Part shown: positions 27,406 to 35,927 of the stretch, piece after piece
Numbering within the stretch: position 1 is the stretch's first letter
How the letters are laid out: each line of letters starts with the position of its first letter
Position numbers and translations under genes: made by a program
The notes under the pieces: model-generated
The model's input: the letters and a program-made list of their open reading frames with translations, nothing else
Told to the model about the DNA's origin: nothing
Database searches by the model: none
From: Diacronema lutheri
Lineage: Eukaryota; Haptophyta; Pavlovophyceae; Pavlovales; Pavlovaceae
Assembly (NCBI GenBank): GCA_019448385.1
Contig: JAGTXO010000014.1
Coordinates: forward strand, 372,001-436,000
Reading direction: 5' to 3'
DNA length: 64,000 nt

Positions 27406-28779
27406 ATGCACGTGTGGACGGCGTGGTGCGCCGCGCTGCTCGTGCATGGCGGCGGCTCGGCGCTGCCGCCCGACAAGGCATGCAGCGCGTGCCAGCTCGT
27501 AAGTGCGGCAATCACCTCGGCGTTGCACGCGCTCCGCGACGACGAGGCGGGTGGCGCAGCTGGCGCGCAGCCCGCCGACGCGGCGCGCTGGCTTTCCGAG
27601 CGCGTGCGGCGCGAGTGCGGCTCGTGGCGCAACCTGGCGCTGACGGGCGAGGAGGGCGCGCGCGCGTACATAGAGATGTCTACGGCGCTCGGCGCAGGTC
27701 GCGTTGCCGGTCGCGCCGAGGCCACGCTCGCCAACGTGGTGATGGGCGCGCACGTTGGCGCCGAGGTGCGCGCCGAGTGCGACGCGATCGTCGCGCGCGT
27801 CGCGACGCGGCTCGACGCGCGCGCGTTCGCCACGTCAGCGAGGTGGCGGGCGGACCTCGAGCTGTCGCGTTGGCTCTGCCGCAACGGCACCTTACCGTGC
27901 GCGCCGCCGACCGGCGGCACCGCCGCGCTGCGCGAGCGGTCGACGCGCGGCGCGCCGTTTTGCGATGGGTGCGGAGCCCTCATCGAAGCTGTCTTCCGCG
28001 AGATTGTCGGCGCGGCCGAGGCGGCGCGGCACGCGATCAACGCGGGCGAGAGCGAGCAGCGTGACTTTGACGTGCGCGCCGCCATCGACGCCGCATGCAT
28101 GCCCGTCAGCACGCGGCCGGGCGAGCTCGGCGCGCCTGCGGAAGACGCGATGCGCGACGCGTGCGCGGCGCTGCGCGCAGACGCGGCACAAATGGCGGCG
28201 ATTGGCGCGGAGCTCTCGGGCGAGCTGCCTACGCCCGCGCGCGTGCACGCGCTCAAAGCGCGCGTCTGTGCCGCGCTCGACGCCGGCTGCGTGCCGCTCG
28301 AGCCGCGCGCACCGGCTGCTGCGGATCGGGAGTGCGCTGCCTGTCACATGCTCGTCGGTGACCTGCACGCCGCGCTTGGCGCGCAGCGGCGACGGCGCGA
28401 CTTTGGCTCGCGCGCGCACGTCTTCGCAGCGCTGTCCGAGCTGTGCACAGACGTGCCCATGCGCCACGCCGCCGCCGCTGCGCCCGCGCTCGAGGCACGA
28501 TGCGAATCGCTGCTCGACGCGCATGAGCGCGCGCTCGGCGAAGCGGTGGTGCTCGCGCTCGGCGGCGCGCCGACGGGCGAGCGTGGGCGCGCGCCTGTGC
28601 CCACCGCGCCCACCTCGCTTCCCTCGCGCGCCGCGCTCGAGCGCGGCGTGTGCGCGCGCGCGCTGCCGCTGCGGTGTGCGCACGCCGAGGGCAATGGCGG
28701 TGGTGGGCTCCGCGCGGCGAGTAACGACGAGTGGCTGCACCCCGCGTGGGCGGAGCTGCGCGTTGTGGACGAGCTGTGA
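27406..28779 (+). CDS. secreted protein with three saposin-B-like domains
   Basis: A 457-residue protein beginning with a signal peptide (MHVWTAWCAALLVHGGGSA). Three Cys-rich helical units each start with a CxxC motif: CSACQLVSAAITSALHAL near residue 26, CDGCGALIEAVFREIVGA near 186, and CAACHMLVGDLHAALGA near 312. Later cysteines are placed as in saposin-B or Canopy-type folds. Such domains bind lipids or act as ER chaperones. The C-terminus (WLHPAWAELRVVDEL) carries no clear anchor. No processing enzyme is encoded nearby. The exact subfamily is unclear; the degree of divergence suggests a lineage-specific protein. Confidence 0.65.
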   Translation: MHVWTAWCAALLVHGGGSALPPDKACSACQLVSAAITSALHALRDDEAGGAAGAQPADAARWLSERVRRECGSWRNLALTGEEGARAYIEMSTALGAGRVAGRAEATLANVVMGAHVGAEVRAECDAIVARVATRLDARAFATSARWRADLELSRWLCRNGTLPCAPPTGGTAALRERSTRGAPFCDGCGALIEAVFREIVGAAEAARHAINAGESEQRDFDVRAAIDAACMPVSTRPGELGAPAEDAMRDACAALRADAAQMAAIGAELSGELPTPARVHALKARVCAALDAGCVPLEPRAPAAADRECAACHMLVGDLHAALGAQRRRRDFGSRAHVFAALSELCTDVPMRHAAAAAPALEARCESLLDAHERALGEAVVLALGGAPTGERGRAPVPTAPTSLPSRAALERGVCARALPLRCAHAEGNGGGGLRAASNDEWLHPAWAELRVVDEL

Positions 28780-28899
28780 GAGGCCTTGCGGTGAGCGTGA
28801 AGGCCAGCGCACGTGCCGAGCGACCGGGCCTGCAGGTGTGAGTCCTCACCCGCTATATACGGCGTGGTCCGGGCTGGTCCGGCCAGTGTAAGGCTGAGA

Positions 28900-28917
28900 G
28901 TACGACCCGGGTCGTAC
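28900..28917. repeat. 18-bp perfect palindrome
   Basis: gtacgacccgggtcgtac reads the same on both strands. It lies just outside the end of dispersed repeat B; it could be a protein-binding dyad or an insertion scar. Confidence 0.9.
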
Positions 28918-28931
28918 AATCGAGGGTTAAA

Positions 28932-29200
28932 AGCCAGCCAATGAGCGCTCGAGGGGTCGGAGCGAGGCTTAGGACGAGCCTAGGACCGAGACCCCCCTCC
29001 TGACCGGCCGATTTTGACTAGAATTCGGGCCCGAGCGGGCGCGGCGGACGGAGGGCCCGAGCCGGGCCGACGGAGGGTCCGACCCCGGAATGCGGGCGAC
29101 CGGAAGGGCTTGGGTGATTGACGCCCAGTCGAATAGAATGGCGGATTCCGGGGGGGATCGCAACTGGCATCGCGCAAGCTGAGGCCCTCTGACTGACCGG
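28932..29200 (-). repeat. dispersed repeat B, inverted copy
   Basis: On the minus strand it starts ccggtcagtcagagggcctc and ends ctcgagcgctcattggctgg, matching 38306-38552 in order along its length with clear divergence (roughly 70% by eye). Shared internal blocks include ccccggaatccgcc, attccggggtcg and gtcaaaatcgg. No coding potential is shared, so it is a nonautonomous interspersed repeat. Confidence 0.85.
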
Positions 29201-29432
29201 ACCGCGCCGAGTGCGCGTGCACCCCGTGGAGGGCGCGGCCAGTCGCGGCAGTCGGACACTCTTCGCGACTGAGCTAGCCGCGGCATACCGTGCGCTGCGC
29301 CGGCGCGCTACTTGCCGTTGGCCGAGCTGCGGGTGTTGCGCACGGCCGTGTTGCGCAGCCAGCGCCTCGATGCGCCGGTGGCCGGAACCTTGGCGCGCTT
29401 TGACTAAGCGACCTCGGCCTGCACCGTCTGCC

Positions 29433-30950
29433 ATGCTCATTCGCCTCTCGTTGGTGCAGCGCACCGCGGCCGGGCGCACGTCCAAGCTCGCGGCCCGTGT
29501 CTCGCAGCTCGTATCCGCTCGCACGTCAGCGGAGACCAAGCTCGACGCGCCGCGCGTGGGAATCGGAGCGGCAGGCGCCGGTGCCGCTGGCGAGGAGATC
29601 AGGCCGCTCAGGCTGGGGGCGGCGAAGTCGGACGGCGCGACGGCGGACGGCGCGGCGCCCGTGCGCAAGGATCCGCTCGAGCAGCCGTGCGTCGACGCCG
29701 TACCGCAGCCGTCGCCAACGCCGACGCCGAGGCCGAGGCCGATGCCCATGCCCGAGTCGCGAGATCGCCCGCCGCAGCCGCCGCAGCCGCCGACCGCGCA
29801 AAAGCAGAAGCCCGGCGGAGATGGCGACGGTGGCAGCGCTGGTGGCGGCAGCTTCTACAGCCGCATCACGTCGTCGCCGTTTGGAGCTGCGGCCGCGGCT
29901 GTTGGCGTCGCAGTGGCGCTCGCGGTCTTCACCCCCGCGTTTGACGAGCCGCTCTTCGCGTTCTGGCTGCTGCGCTCGACCGGCCCCGCGGAGGAGGCCA
30001 CGTGGGTCTCGCGCGAGGCGGTCGAGGAGCACTTTGATGCCTACCTGAGCGCTCCGCCCGGCATCGTTTGCATCGTTGCCGGCCCGAAAGGGACGGGCAA
30101 GTCGTGCGCCGCAGTGCACGCGGTGCGCGACCTGCGCGGCGTGGCGTGCGTGCGCGTCAAGGACGAGCGCCTCAACAGCAAGCTGCTTCGCGCCGTAGGC
30201 ATGCCCAAGCTCCCGCGCCACGCGGGGCTCGACGAGACGCAGCTTGCGCGCATGTGCAAGGCCGCAGCCGGGTGGCGACGCTGGTGGACGGGCGACAAGG
30301 GCTGGCTGCCCACCTTCGTCGTCGAGGTCGAGCGGACGACGGACCCCGGCCTCGTCAAAGACGCGGTGCAGACGCTCAAGTACCTCGCGCACGACGCGCG
30401 CGCGTGCCGCGCCATCCTCGTGCTGAGCGACGCCAGCGCCGCGCTCGGGCTTGACCCCGACCCAGAGCGGCGCAAGGTCCTCTGGCTCGGCGACTTCTTG
30501 CGCGCCGAGGCGGACGCGTACCTCGACGCGTCCAATGTGCTCGTCGGGGCGCGTGAGCTGCGCGAGGCGGTGTTCGGCGTGACGACGCGGCCGGCCGCCC
30601 TCCAACGTCTCTGCGCCGAGGTGTCCGCAGCGCCGGCCGAGTCGAGCGCGTCGATCGTGCGCAGCTTTGTCGAGGCCAAGCGGGCGGAGGCAACAGAGCG
30701 CGTGGGTCAGCTGCTCAAGCGCGACGACTCCGATAAGAACCCGGAGATGGGGCTGCACTTCCGCCACCTCCTCAAGGACATGGTCAAGAACGGCGGCTCG
30801 CTACCCTCGATGAAGGCGCCCTACATGATGCCACCCGAGGACGCGGCGCCGCATTTCAAGAAGCACGAGGCGATCATGTACGACCTCACCACGTACGAGT
30901 ACCGCTTCAACACTCCGGCGGACATGCACGCAGCGGCAAAGCTGTGCTGA
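29433..30950 (+). CDS. membrane-anchored P-loop ATPase, probably mitochondrial
   Basis: 505 residues from ATG 29433 (an in-frame ATG at 29370 is possible). The N-terminus is basic and Ser/Ala-rich (MLIRLSLVQRTAAGRTSKLA), like a mitochondrial presequence, then a Pro-rich linker and a membrane segment (FGAAAAAVGVAVALAVFTPA). The ATPase part has Walker A GPKGTGKS (about residue 215), a strand WLPTFVVEVERT in the Walker B position and a sensor-like strand CRAILVLSDASA. Proteins of this layout (one membrane span plus an AAA or STAND-type P-loop) occur widely in algae and oomycetes without known roles. The C-terminus is polar and ends PADMHAAAKLC. Confidence 0.65.
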   Translation: MLIRLSLVQRTAAGRTSKLAARVSQLVSARTSAETKLDAPRVGIGAAGAGAAGEEIRPLRLGAAKSDGATADGAAPVRKDPLEQPCVDAVPQPSPTPTPRPRPMPMPESRDRPPQPPQPPTAQKQKPGGDGDGGSAGGGSFYSRITSSPFGAAAAAVGVAVALAVFTPAFDEPLFAFWLLRSTGPAEEATWVSREAVEEHFDAYLSAPPGIVCIVAGPKGTGKSCAAVHAVRDLRGVACVRVKDERLNSKLLRAVGMPKLPRHAGLDETQLARMCKAAAGWRRWWTGDKGWLPTFVVEVERTTDPGLVKDAVQTLKYLAHDARACRAILVLSDASAALGLDPDPERRKVLWLGDFLRAEADAYLDASNVLVGARELREAVFGVTTRPAALQRLCAEVSAAPAESSASIVRSFVEAKRAEATERVGQLLKRDDSDKNPEMGLHFRHLLKDMVKNGGSLPSMKAPYMMPPEDAAPHFKKHEAIMYDLTTYEYRFNTPADMHAAAKLC

Positions 30951-31011
30951 GCAGTGGGCGCATCCCGCCTGCACGTGTGCACATGCACAACTTTCCCTCG
31001 CCCACGCGTCA

Positions 31012-31032
31012 GTTTGAATTCAGAATTCAAAC
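31012..31032. repeat. inverted repeat after the P-loop gene
   Basis: gtttgaattc, one A, then gaattcaaac: perfect 10-bp arms around a single base, 61 bp after the P-loop gene stop. It could act in transcript 3'-end formation or be an element end. Confidence 0.85.
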
Positions 31033-31102
31033 GGCCCCCAAGGAGGACGGGCCGCCTGTTCACAGTTCAGGAGCGTCCCACAATGGCGGAAAGCGTTGGA
31101 CC

Positions 31103-31152
31103 CTCTGCGAGAACTACGTCATCTACGTCTGGCGGAAAGCGTTCTCGCAGAG
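31103..31152. repeat. 12-bp inverted repeat with internal direct repeat
   Basis: ctctgcgagaac (31103-31114) and gttctcgcagag (31141-31152) are perfect reverse complements. tggcggaaagcgtt occurs twice, once before the left arm and once overlapping the right arm. Confidence 0.85.
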
Positions 31153-31491
31153 TGAGAGGTATATGAAACGGCTGCCGATTTGCGGACGACGCGTCGCTCG
31201 CGCTCGGCGACCGCCGCGGCCTCGGCCGCGCGCGGCCGCCGGGCTCATCGTGTCCTCGCCGCTCTGACGACTTCGAAAACTGCTCTGCTCGCCATCGCTC
31301 GCGCCGCGCGCGCGCCGCTCTTCTCGCAGGGGCCTAATGGCATCCACAACCCCTTAACCGCTGGGGCCTTTGCGAGGGAGGGCGGCGCCGCGTGCGCGCG
31401 CGACGGTGACGGCGGCGCGGTGACGTGCGTGATGGGAACTAGCACGGTAGTTTGCATGAAGAGGCCATGCACGGGGAAGGCGGGTGCCTAC

Positions 31492-31770
<279 letters not shown>

Positions 31771-32110
31771 TGCATGAAGAGGCCATGCACGGGGAAGGCG
31801 GGTGCCTACAGTATGTAGCGGCGTCCAGGCGGATGTGGACGCCTGCGGCGGTGTGGACGGCCTCTGCTTCCGGCGCGGCGACGGCGGCGGCGGCCGGCGG
31901 GGGCCGGCGAGGGGTGGCTAGGCGTGTGTGGGTGTCCGCCCATGACGCGTCCTGCCACGTCCTTGCCGTCCCGGCCGTTCCCGCTGCCGGCGTGCACAGG
32001 GTCGACGCCCTGATTTCGGCCTGATGTTGCGTGCGCCCTTTCGCTCGCTCCGTTTGTCCAGCCTCGGCCCCGCGCGCGCCCCTCCTGCTGACCCGCCTGT
32101 AAGCGTCGTT

Positions 32111-32167
32111 AGTATGTAGCGAAATGAAGTGCGGTACCACCACCACTACCACCACCACCATCGTAAT

Positions 32168-32201
<34 letters not shown>

Positions 32202-32265
32202 CAGCCTCCCCCGGGGGAGACCTCGAAAATAGGTCTCCCCCAGTTGCATGTCTACTGAGCGGGGG
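32111..32265 (+). repeat. AC-bearing repeat unit, copy 2, with (CA)14
   Basis: Near-identical to 31492-31770 except for the length of the dinucleotide array (32171-32198) and the lack of a few flanking bases. Directly before it stands the core motif gtaagcgtcgttagtatgta shared with dispersed repeat A. Confidence 0.9.
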
Positions 32266-32403
32266 AGAGGGGGAGGCTCTTCCCACAAATATGATTCCAA
32301 AAAATCAACGACTCCTTCGTTACCTCCCGTTGAATTCTGGGCCTCGGTCGGACGATGAGTCTCCAGGCCTCCCCGCGCCAGTACAAAGTGTACTGGGGGA
32401 GGC

Positions 32404-32495
32404 CTCCAAAACAGGCCTCCCCCTGCCTCCCCCTGCCTCCCCCTGCCTCACCCTGCCTCACCCTGCCTCCCTCTGCCTCGCTCTGCCTCAACCTC
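32404..32495 (+). repeat. C/T-rich ~10-bp tandem array
   Basis: About eight degenerate units of the form cctcccctg or ctgcctcaccc, ending near the 3' end of the polymerase-helicase gene on the other strand. Confidence 0.75.
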
Positions 32496-32568
32496 TCCTT
32501 ACTGGCCACTCTCACACCTCCTGGTACCAGCGCTCAACGTGTGTCGCACTGTGCACACGAGCTCCGAA

Positions 32569-35067
32569 TCACCAAGCAACGCTCTTGAGCTTGAGCCCGA
32601 CCCACACCATCACGCCATGCGCTTTCTTCTTGGTGACGTACGGATGCTTGGCGTCCGTAAACTCGCGCTTGAGGAAGCCGCCGAGTGCCTGCTCATTCAG
32701 CTTGAGCTCAGGGTTGGCGCCGCGCACGTGCATCATGAGGTCGCGTGTGCGCACTGGCTCGGTCGCATGTTCGTCAGGCTCGTAGGCAGAGTAGAACGCC
32801 TCGCAGATCAGGTCCTTCTCGACCACCACCTCGTCCTTCCATTTGGCGAATTCGGCGGGCACTGGCTCGAAGGTTGCGCGGTCGCTGAGCACGTGCGCGC
32901 GGTACTCTTCGCAGAGGTAGAGCATCAGCGCAGAGCGCATCTGCGGCGTGCCGAACTTGGCCTTGAGCTCCCGGTCGATCGGCCGCACGTACTCTTTCCA
33001 GGGCGCCGAGAGGTTGTTTTTGAAGGTGGCCGGGTCGTCGACAAACTTGCCAGGGAGATCGCAGATGATGAATGACTTGAGAAGCGCTTCGTCCGCGTGC
33101 GCCGTCTGGGGCATGTGGTTGGCCATGAAGTAGAGGCTGAAGGACACTCGCATCTCTCGCTCGCTGCCGTAGATCTTGCGCGTCGAAACGTCCGAGTCAC
33201 CTCGCACCTCCTTGAGCCACTCGCAGTCCAACGAGCCAGCCTCTCCACGCCTCGGCTCTTCCGTGTAGACGATGCGCGCGCCATCGAGCTTGGACAGCCA
33301 GTCGGTCTGCTGACTGCCGTCCGCGCGCCCGGTGAAGGTGTTTGCTCGCGTCGAGATCACCCAACCAGGCGGCGCCGCGCCCTTGATGACCTTCATGAGA
33401 GTCGTCTTGTCGTTGTCGCCGTCGCCAATAAAGAAGCAGATGCTCTTGTGTGGGTTGCCGACAGTGAGGAGGTCGTGCGCCAGGCGAGGGACGATCGAGC
33501 GCAGCAGCCCCTCATGCGGCACCACCTCTGCGACGCGCGCGCGCACCCATTCCAAATCATCCTCTGCGACCGTCTCAATGAAAGGCGGCGGCAGGTCCCA
33601 CAGGCGCGTCACAAAATGCTCAAGCGGGATCGGCCGTGTTGCGCGCGTCACGGCTTCGTAGTATAGGCCGCCCAAGCAGGGGAGCACGCCATCTAGCACC
33701 TGGTCGAAGATGGGCTCCTTGATCAGCCCGGGGCAGGCGAGCGTCAGGTAGTCGCGGAGTCGCTTGATGCCAGGGGCGCTCGCTCCATACGGGCTGTCTG
33801 CGAGGAGCTCCTCACACCAACCACCGATCAGCGCCCATCCGGGCTCCCAGCAGCAGCCATTGTGCGACCAGAAGGTGAACTTGTCGTCACCCGTGCGCTG
33901 CTTGAAAAATCGGCCCGCCTTGACTTTGATCAAATGCTCGGCGAACAGGCGGTCCTGCACGCCCTTCAGCTTGGGATCGTACCCTGGCGCGTCGTACAGC
34001 GTCTCAGCCGGCCACTGCTGCTGCACGTACTGCTCGAAGGGCATGCCAGACTTGGGCGCCAACGATTTGAGCTCGAGCACGATGTGGTAGCCGAGCTCGG
34101 ACTTGACGGCGTCGACGCACAGAGGCAGCAGCGAGCGCACGTACGCCTCACCTCTCGTGCCGCGTTCACTCCCAACGCCACTGGAGCTCTCGACATGTGA
34201 ACTGTCGTCATCGAGCGCGGCCACTGCCTCAGAACAGCCATTGTCGAGGCCATCGTCGAGAGAGGCGATCAGGCCGTCGTGGCAGAGGACGCGCACGGTC
34301 ATCCCCTCGGCGGACTCGAGCACCTGCTTCACGGAGAGCGTCATCTTGGTCTCGAGGTCCTGGTAGAAGAGGCTGATGCGCCGGAAAGCAGGTGATGTGC
34401 CTTGGGCTCGCAGCTCCCCGTCGGTGCACAGGTCGTGGCAGCGCACCGCTGTGCCGTGCGTTGCGTCCCACCAAGGGACGTAGCGGCGCATCTCTCGTTC
34501 CAGGCCGTCGACGAGGCCGAATGCGTCGCTCTCCTCTGGCAGTGCCCGGTTGTTGGCCTTGAGCCACGAGGCATGCGATCCACCAAAGAGGATCGAGAGC
34601 ACGAGCTGCTTGGCCTGCTTCTGCGAGCAGCTCGCATCATGCGCAATCTGCACAAGCCACGAGCCGCGATCCGCAACGTACGACTCGAGCTGCGGCAGGG
34701 GCTTGCCGAAGCGTCGCGCGTCTTGGATCATCAGCGTCGGGATCGCGTTGACTTGGTCGATGTCGTACACGGGCGCCCCCTCGAGCTGGAAGCGCTTCGT
34801 CTCGCCCATGATCGACTGCAGGCCGGGCGTACCGGCCGTGGGGAAGAGCATTCCGTAGCCGGGCGTGTTGCGGCCGTGCTTGCACCCGACGTCGTAGTGC
34901 ACGTAGTCGCCGACGCGCCGGCCGCGTTCGAGGGCGCGGCTGGCGTAGTTGCGCACCTGATGCGCGCCGTCTTTGGAGTAGCACTGTCCACTCTCGCGCG
35001 CGGCGAGGTACTCGAGCCGGTCGCGGCGGACGATTTCGGTGAGGCGTGCGACGGCCGGTTGATCCAT
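32569..35067 (-). CDS. TVpol-SF3 polymerase-helicase of a virophage/Polinton-like element
   Basis: One 832-residue frame. The N-terminal half looks like TVpol, the family-A-type polymerase of virophages and related elements: VYDIDQVNAIP (motif A position), KQAKQLVLSILFGGSHASW (motif B) and VRVLCHDGLIASL (motif C). The C-terminal half is a D5-like primase-helicase with a superfamily 3 core: Walker A FIGDGDNDKTTLMK, motif B ARIVYTEEP and motif C SLYFMANHMP. This pairing is known from virophages and their endogenous relatives. The frame reads whole. With the divergent HNH-like gene it forms a remnant or small element of about 3.1 kb; no capsid, packaging ATPase or protease gene, and no terminal repeats, are seen. 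Composition is slightly less GC-rich than the host genes. Age cannot be judged, but the uninterrupted frame suggests a recent or maintained copy. Confidence 0.8.
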   Translation of the reverse strand: MDQPAVARLTEIVRRDRLEYLAARESGQCYSKDGAHQVRNYASRALERGRRVGDYVHYDVGCKHGRNTPGYGMLFPTAGTPGLQSIMGETKRFQLEGAPVYDIDQVNAIPTLMIQDARRFGKPLPQLESYVADRGSWLVQIAHDASCSQKQAKQLVLSILFGGSHASWLKANNRALPEESDAFGLVDGLEREMRRYVPWWDATHGTAVRCHDLCTDGELRAQGTSPAFRRISLFYQDLETKMTLSVKQVLESAEGMTVRVLCHDGLIASLDDGLDNGCSEAVAALDDDSSHVESSSGVGSERGTRGEAYVRSLLPLCVDAVKSELGYHIVLELKSLAPKSGMPFEQYVQQQWPAETLYDAPGYDPKLKGVQDRLFAEHLIKVKAGRFFKQRTGDDKFTFWSHNGCCWEPGWALIGGWCEELLADSPYGASAPGIKRLRDYLTLACPGLIKEPIFDQVLDGVLPCLGGLYYEAVTRATRPIPLEHFVTRLWDLPPPFIETVAEDDLEWVRARVAEVVPHEGLLRSIVPRLAHDLLTVGNPHKSICFFIGDGDNDKTTLMKVIKGAAPPGWVISTRANTFTGRADGSQQTDWLSKLDGARIVYTEEPRRGEAGSLDCEWLKEVRGDSDVSTRKIYGSEREMRVSFSLYFMANHMPQTAHADEALLKSFIICDLPGKFVDDPATFKNNLSAPWKEYVRPIDRELKAKFGTPQMRSALMLYLCEEYRAHVLSDRATFEPVPAEFAKWKDEVVVEKDLICEAFYSAYEPDEHATEPVRTRDLMMHVRGANPELKLNEQALGGFLKREFTDAKHPYVTKKKAHGVMVWVGLKLKSVAW

Positions 35068-35197
35068 CGCGTGCGTCCTTGCTCGAAACTAGGGCTCAGA
35101 AAGTTTTGCGCCCGCCCAGCCGCCGCTTTCAAAAACACACCATGGCTGTGATTGATGCCTTGTGCGCGCTTTTTTCTTGCGGGCCCCGCCGGAAGGG

Positions 35198-35671
35198 ATG
35201 CTCGCGTGCCACGACTGCGGCGCCGAGACGGAGCGGCCGATGCTCAAGAAGTACTGCGTCGCGTGCTACTGGCGCGTGAAGCGTGCCGCCGAGCGCGACT
35301 GCGGCCTGCCCGAGTTGCACGGTCGCGGCAGGTCGCGCGCGTGCCCGATCTGCAAGTCGTACGCGGCGCTCTCGTCGGCGCACGGCGAGATGCCGTCCAA
35401 GAGGCGCTACATCGAGCTGTACCGGGCGAGCCCGAGATGCGCGATCACCGGGCACGCGTTTGACCCAGCCGCGGACCCGGAGCAGCTGCTGCCGACGCCG
35501 GTGCGCGTCGAGCAGTCCAGGGGCTACGAGGACGACAACCTCGCGTTCGCCGTGCGCTTCGTCGGCAACTCGATGCGCAACGGCCACGCGGCCTTCGCGC
35601 AGTGCGCCGAGGCGTTCGAACTGCTCGCGGCCGAGCGCGCACGTTCGGTCGAGAGCGCGGCGGCGGCGTGA
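35198..35671 (+). CDS. HNH-like zinc-binding protein
   Basis: 157 residues from ATG 35198. Two zinc-ribbon-like CxxC pairs (LACHDCGAE, KKYCVACYW) are followed by ACPICKSYAAL. A C-terminal part, SPRCAITGHAFDP then RGYEDDNLAFAVRF, resembles the compact HNH homing-endonuclease pattern (C-ITG, then GY-x3-N). Its start is 130 bp from that of the polymerase-helicase on the other strand, so the two probably belong to one element. It may be a nuclease of that element or a zinc-binding accessory factor. Upstream in-frame GTG codons exist but no earlier ATG. Confidence 0.55.
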   Translation: MLACHDCGAETERPMLKKYCVACYWRVKRAAERDCGLPELHGRGRSRACPICKSYAALSSAHGEMPSKRRYIELYRASPRCAITGHAFDPAADPEQLLPTPVRVEQSRGYEDDNLAFAVRFVGNSMRNGHAAFAQCAEAFELLAAERARSVESAAAA

Positions 35672-35927
35672 CGGAAATTGATCAGCTGCCTGTTGTGCGC
35701 CTGTGCGCGGACGCCTGCGAGCGTAGGCTCTGGCGCCTGGGAGCCGTTCTGCCCTCGCGCATAGGCGACCCTTGCTCGTTCTGCAAGTACATGACTGGCC
35801 TGTCGACCCTGTGGCGCCGTTCGGTGCATTTGTAAGTTAGCGGCGCACTGATGGGATGCTGTGCAGCGCGCATGAGACGGGGCGCGTCATTACGAGCTCC
35901 CTGGACAGGCGCATCAATTCGAGAGGC

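Larger units (their letters stand above)
28780..29432. other. intergenic region with palindrome and dispersed repeat B
   Basis: Contains an 18-bp perfect palindrome and most of one inverted copy of dispersed repeat B, followed by the leader of the P-loop gene. No gene seen. Confidence 0.6.
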
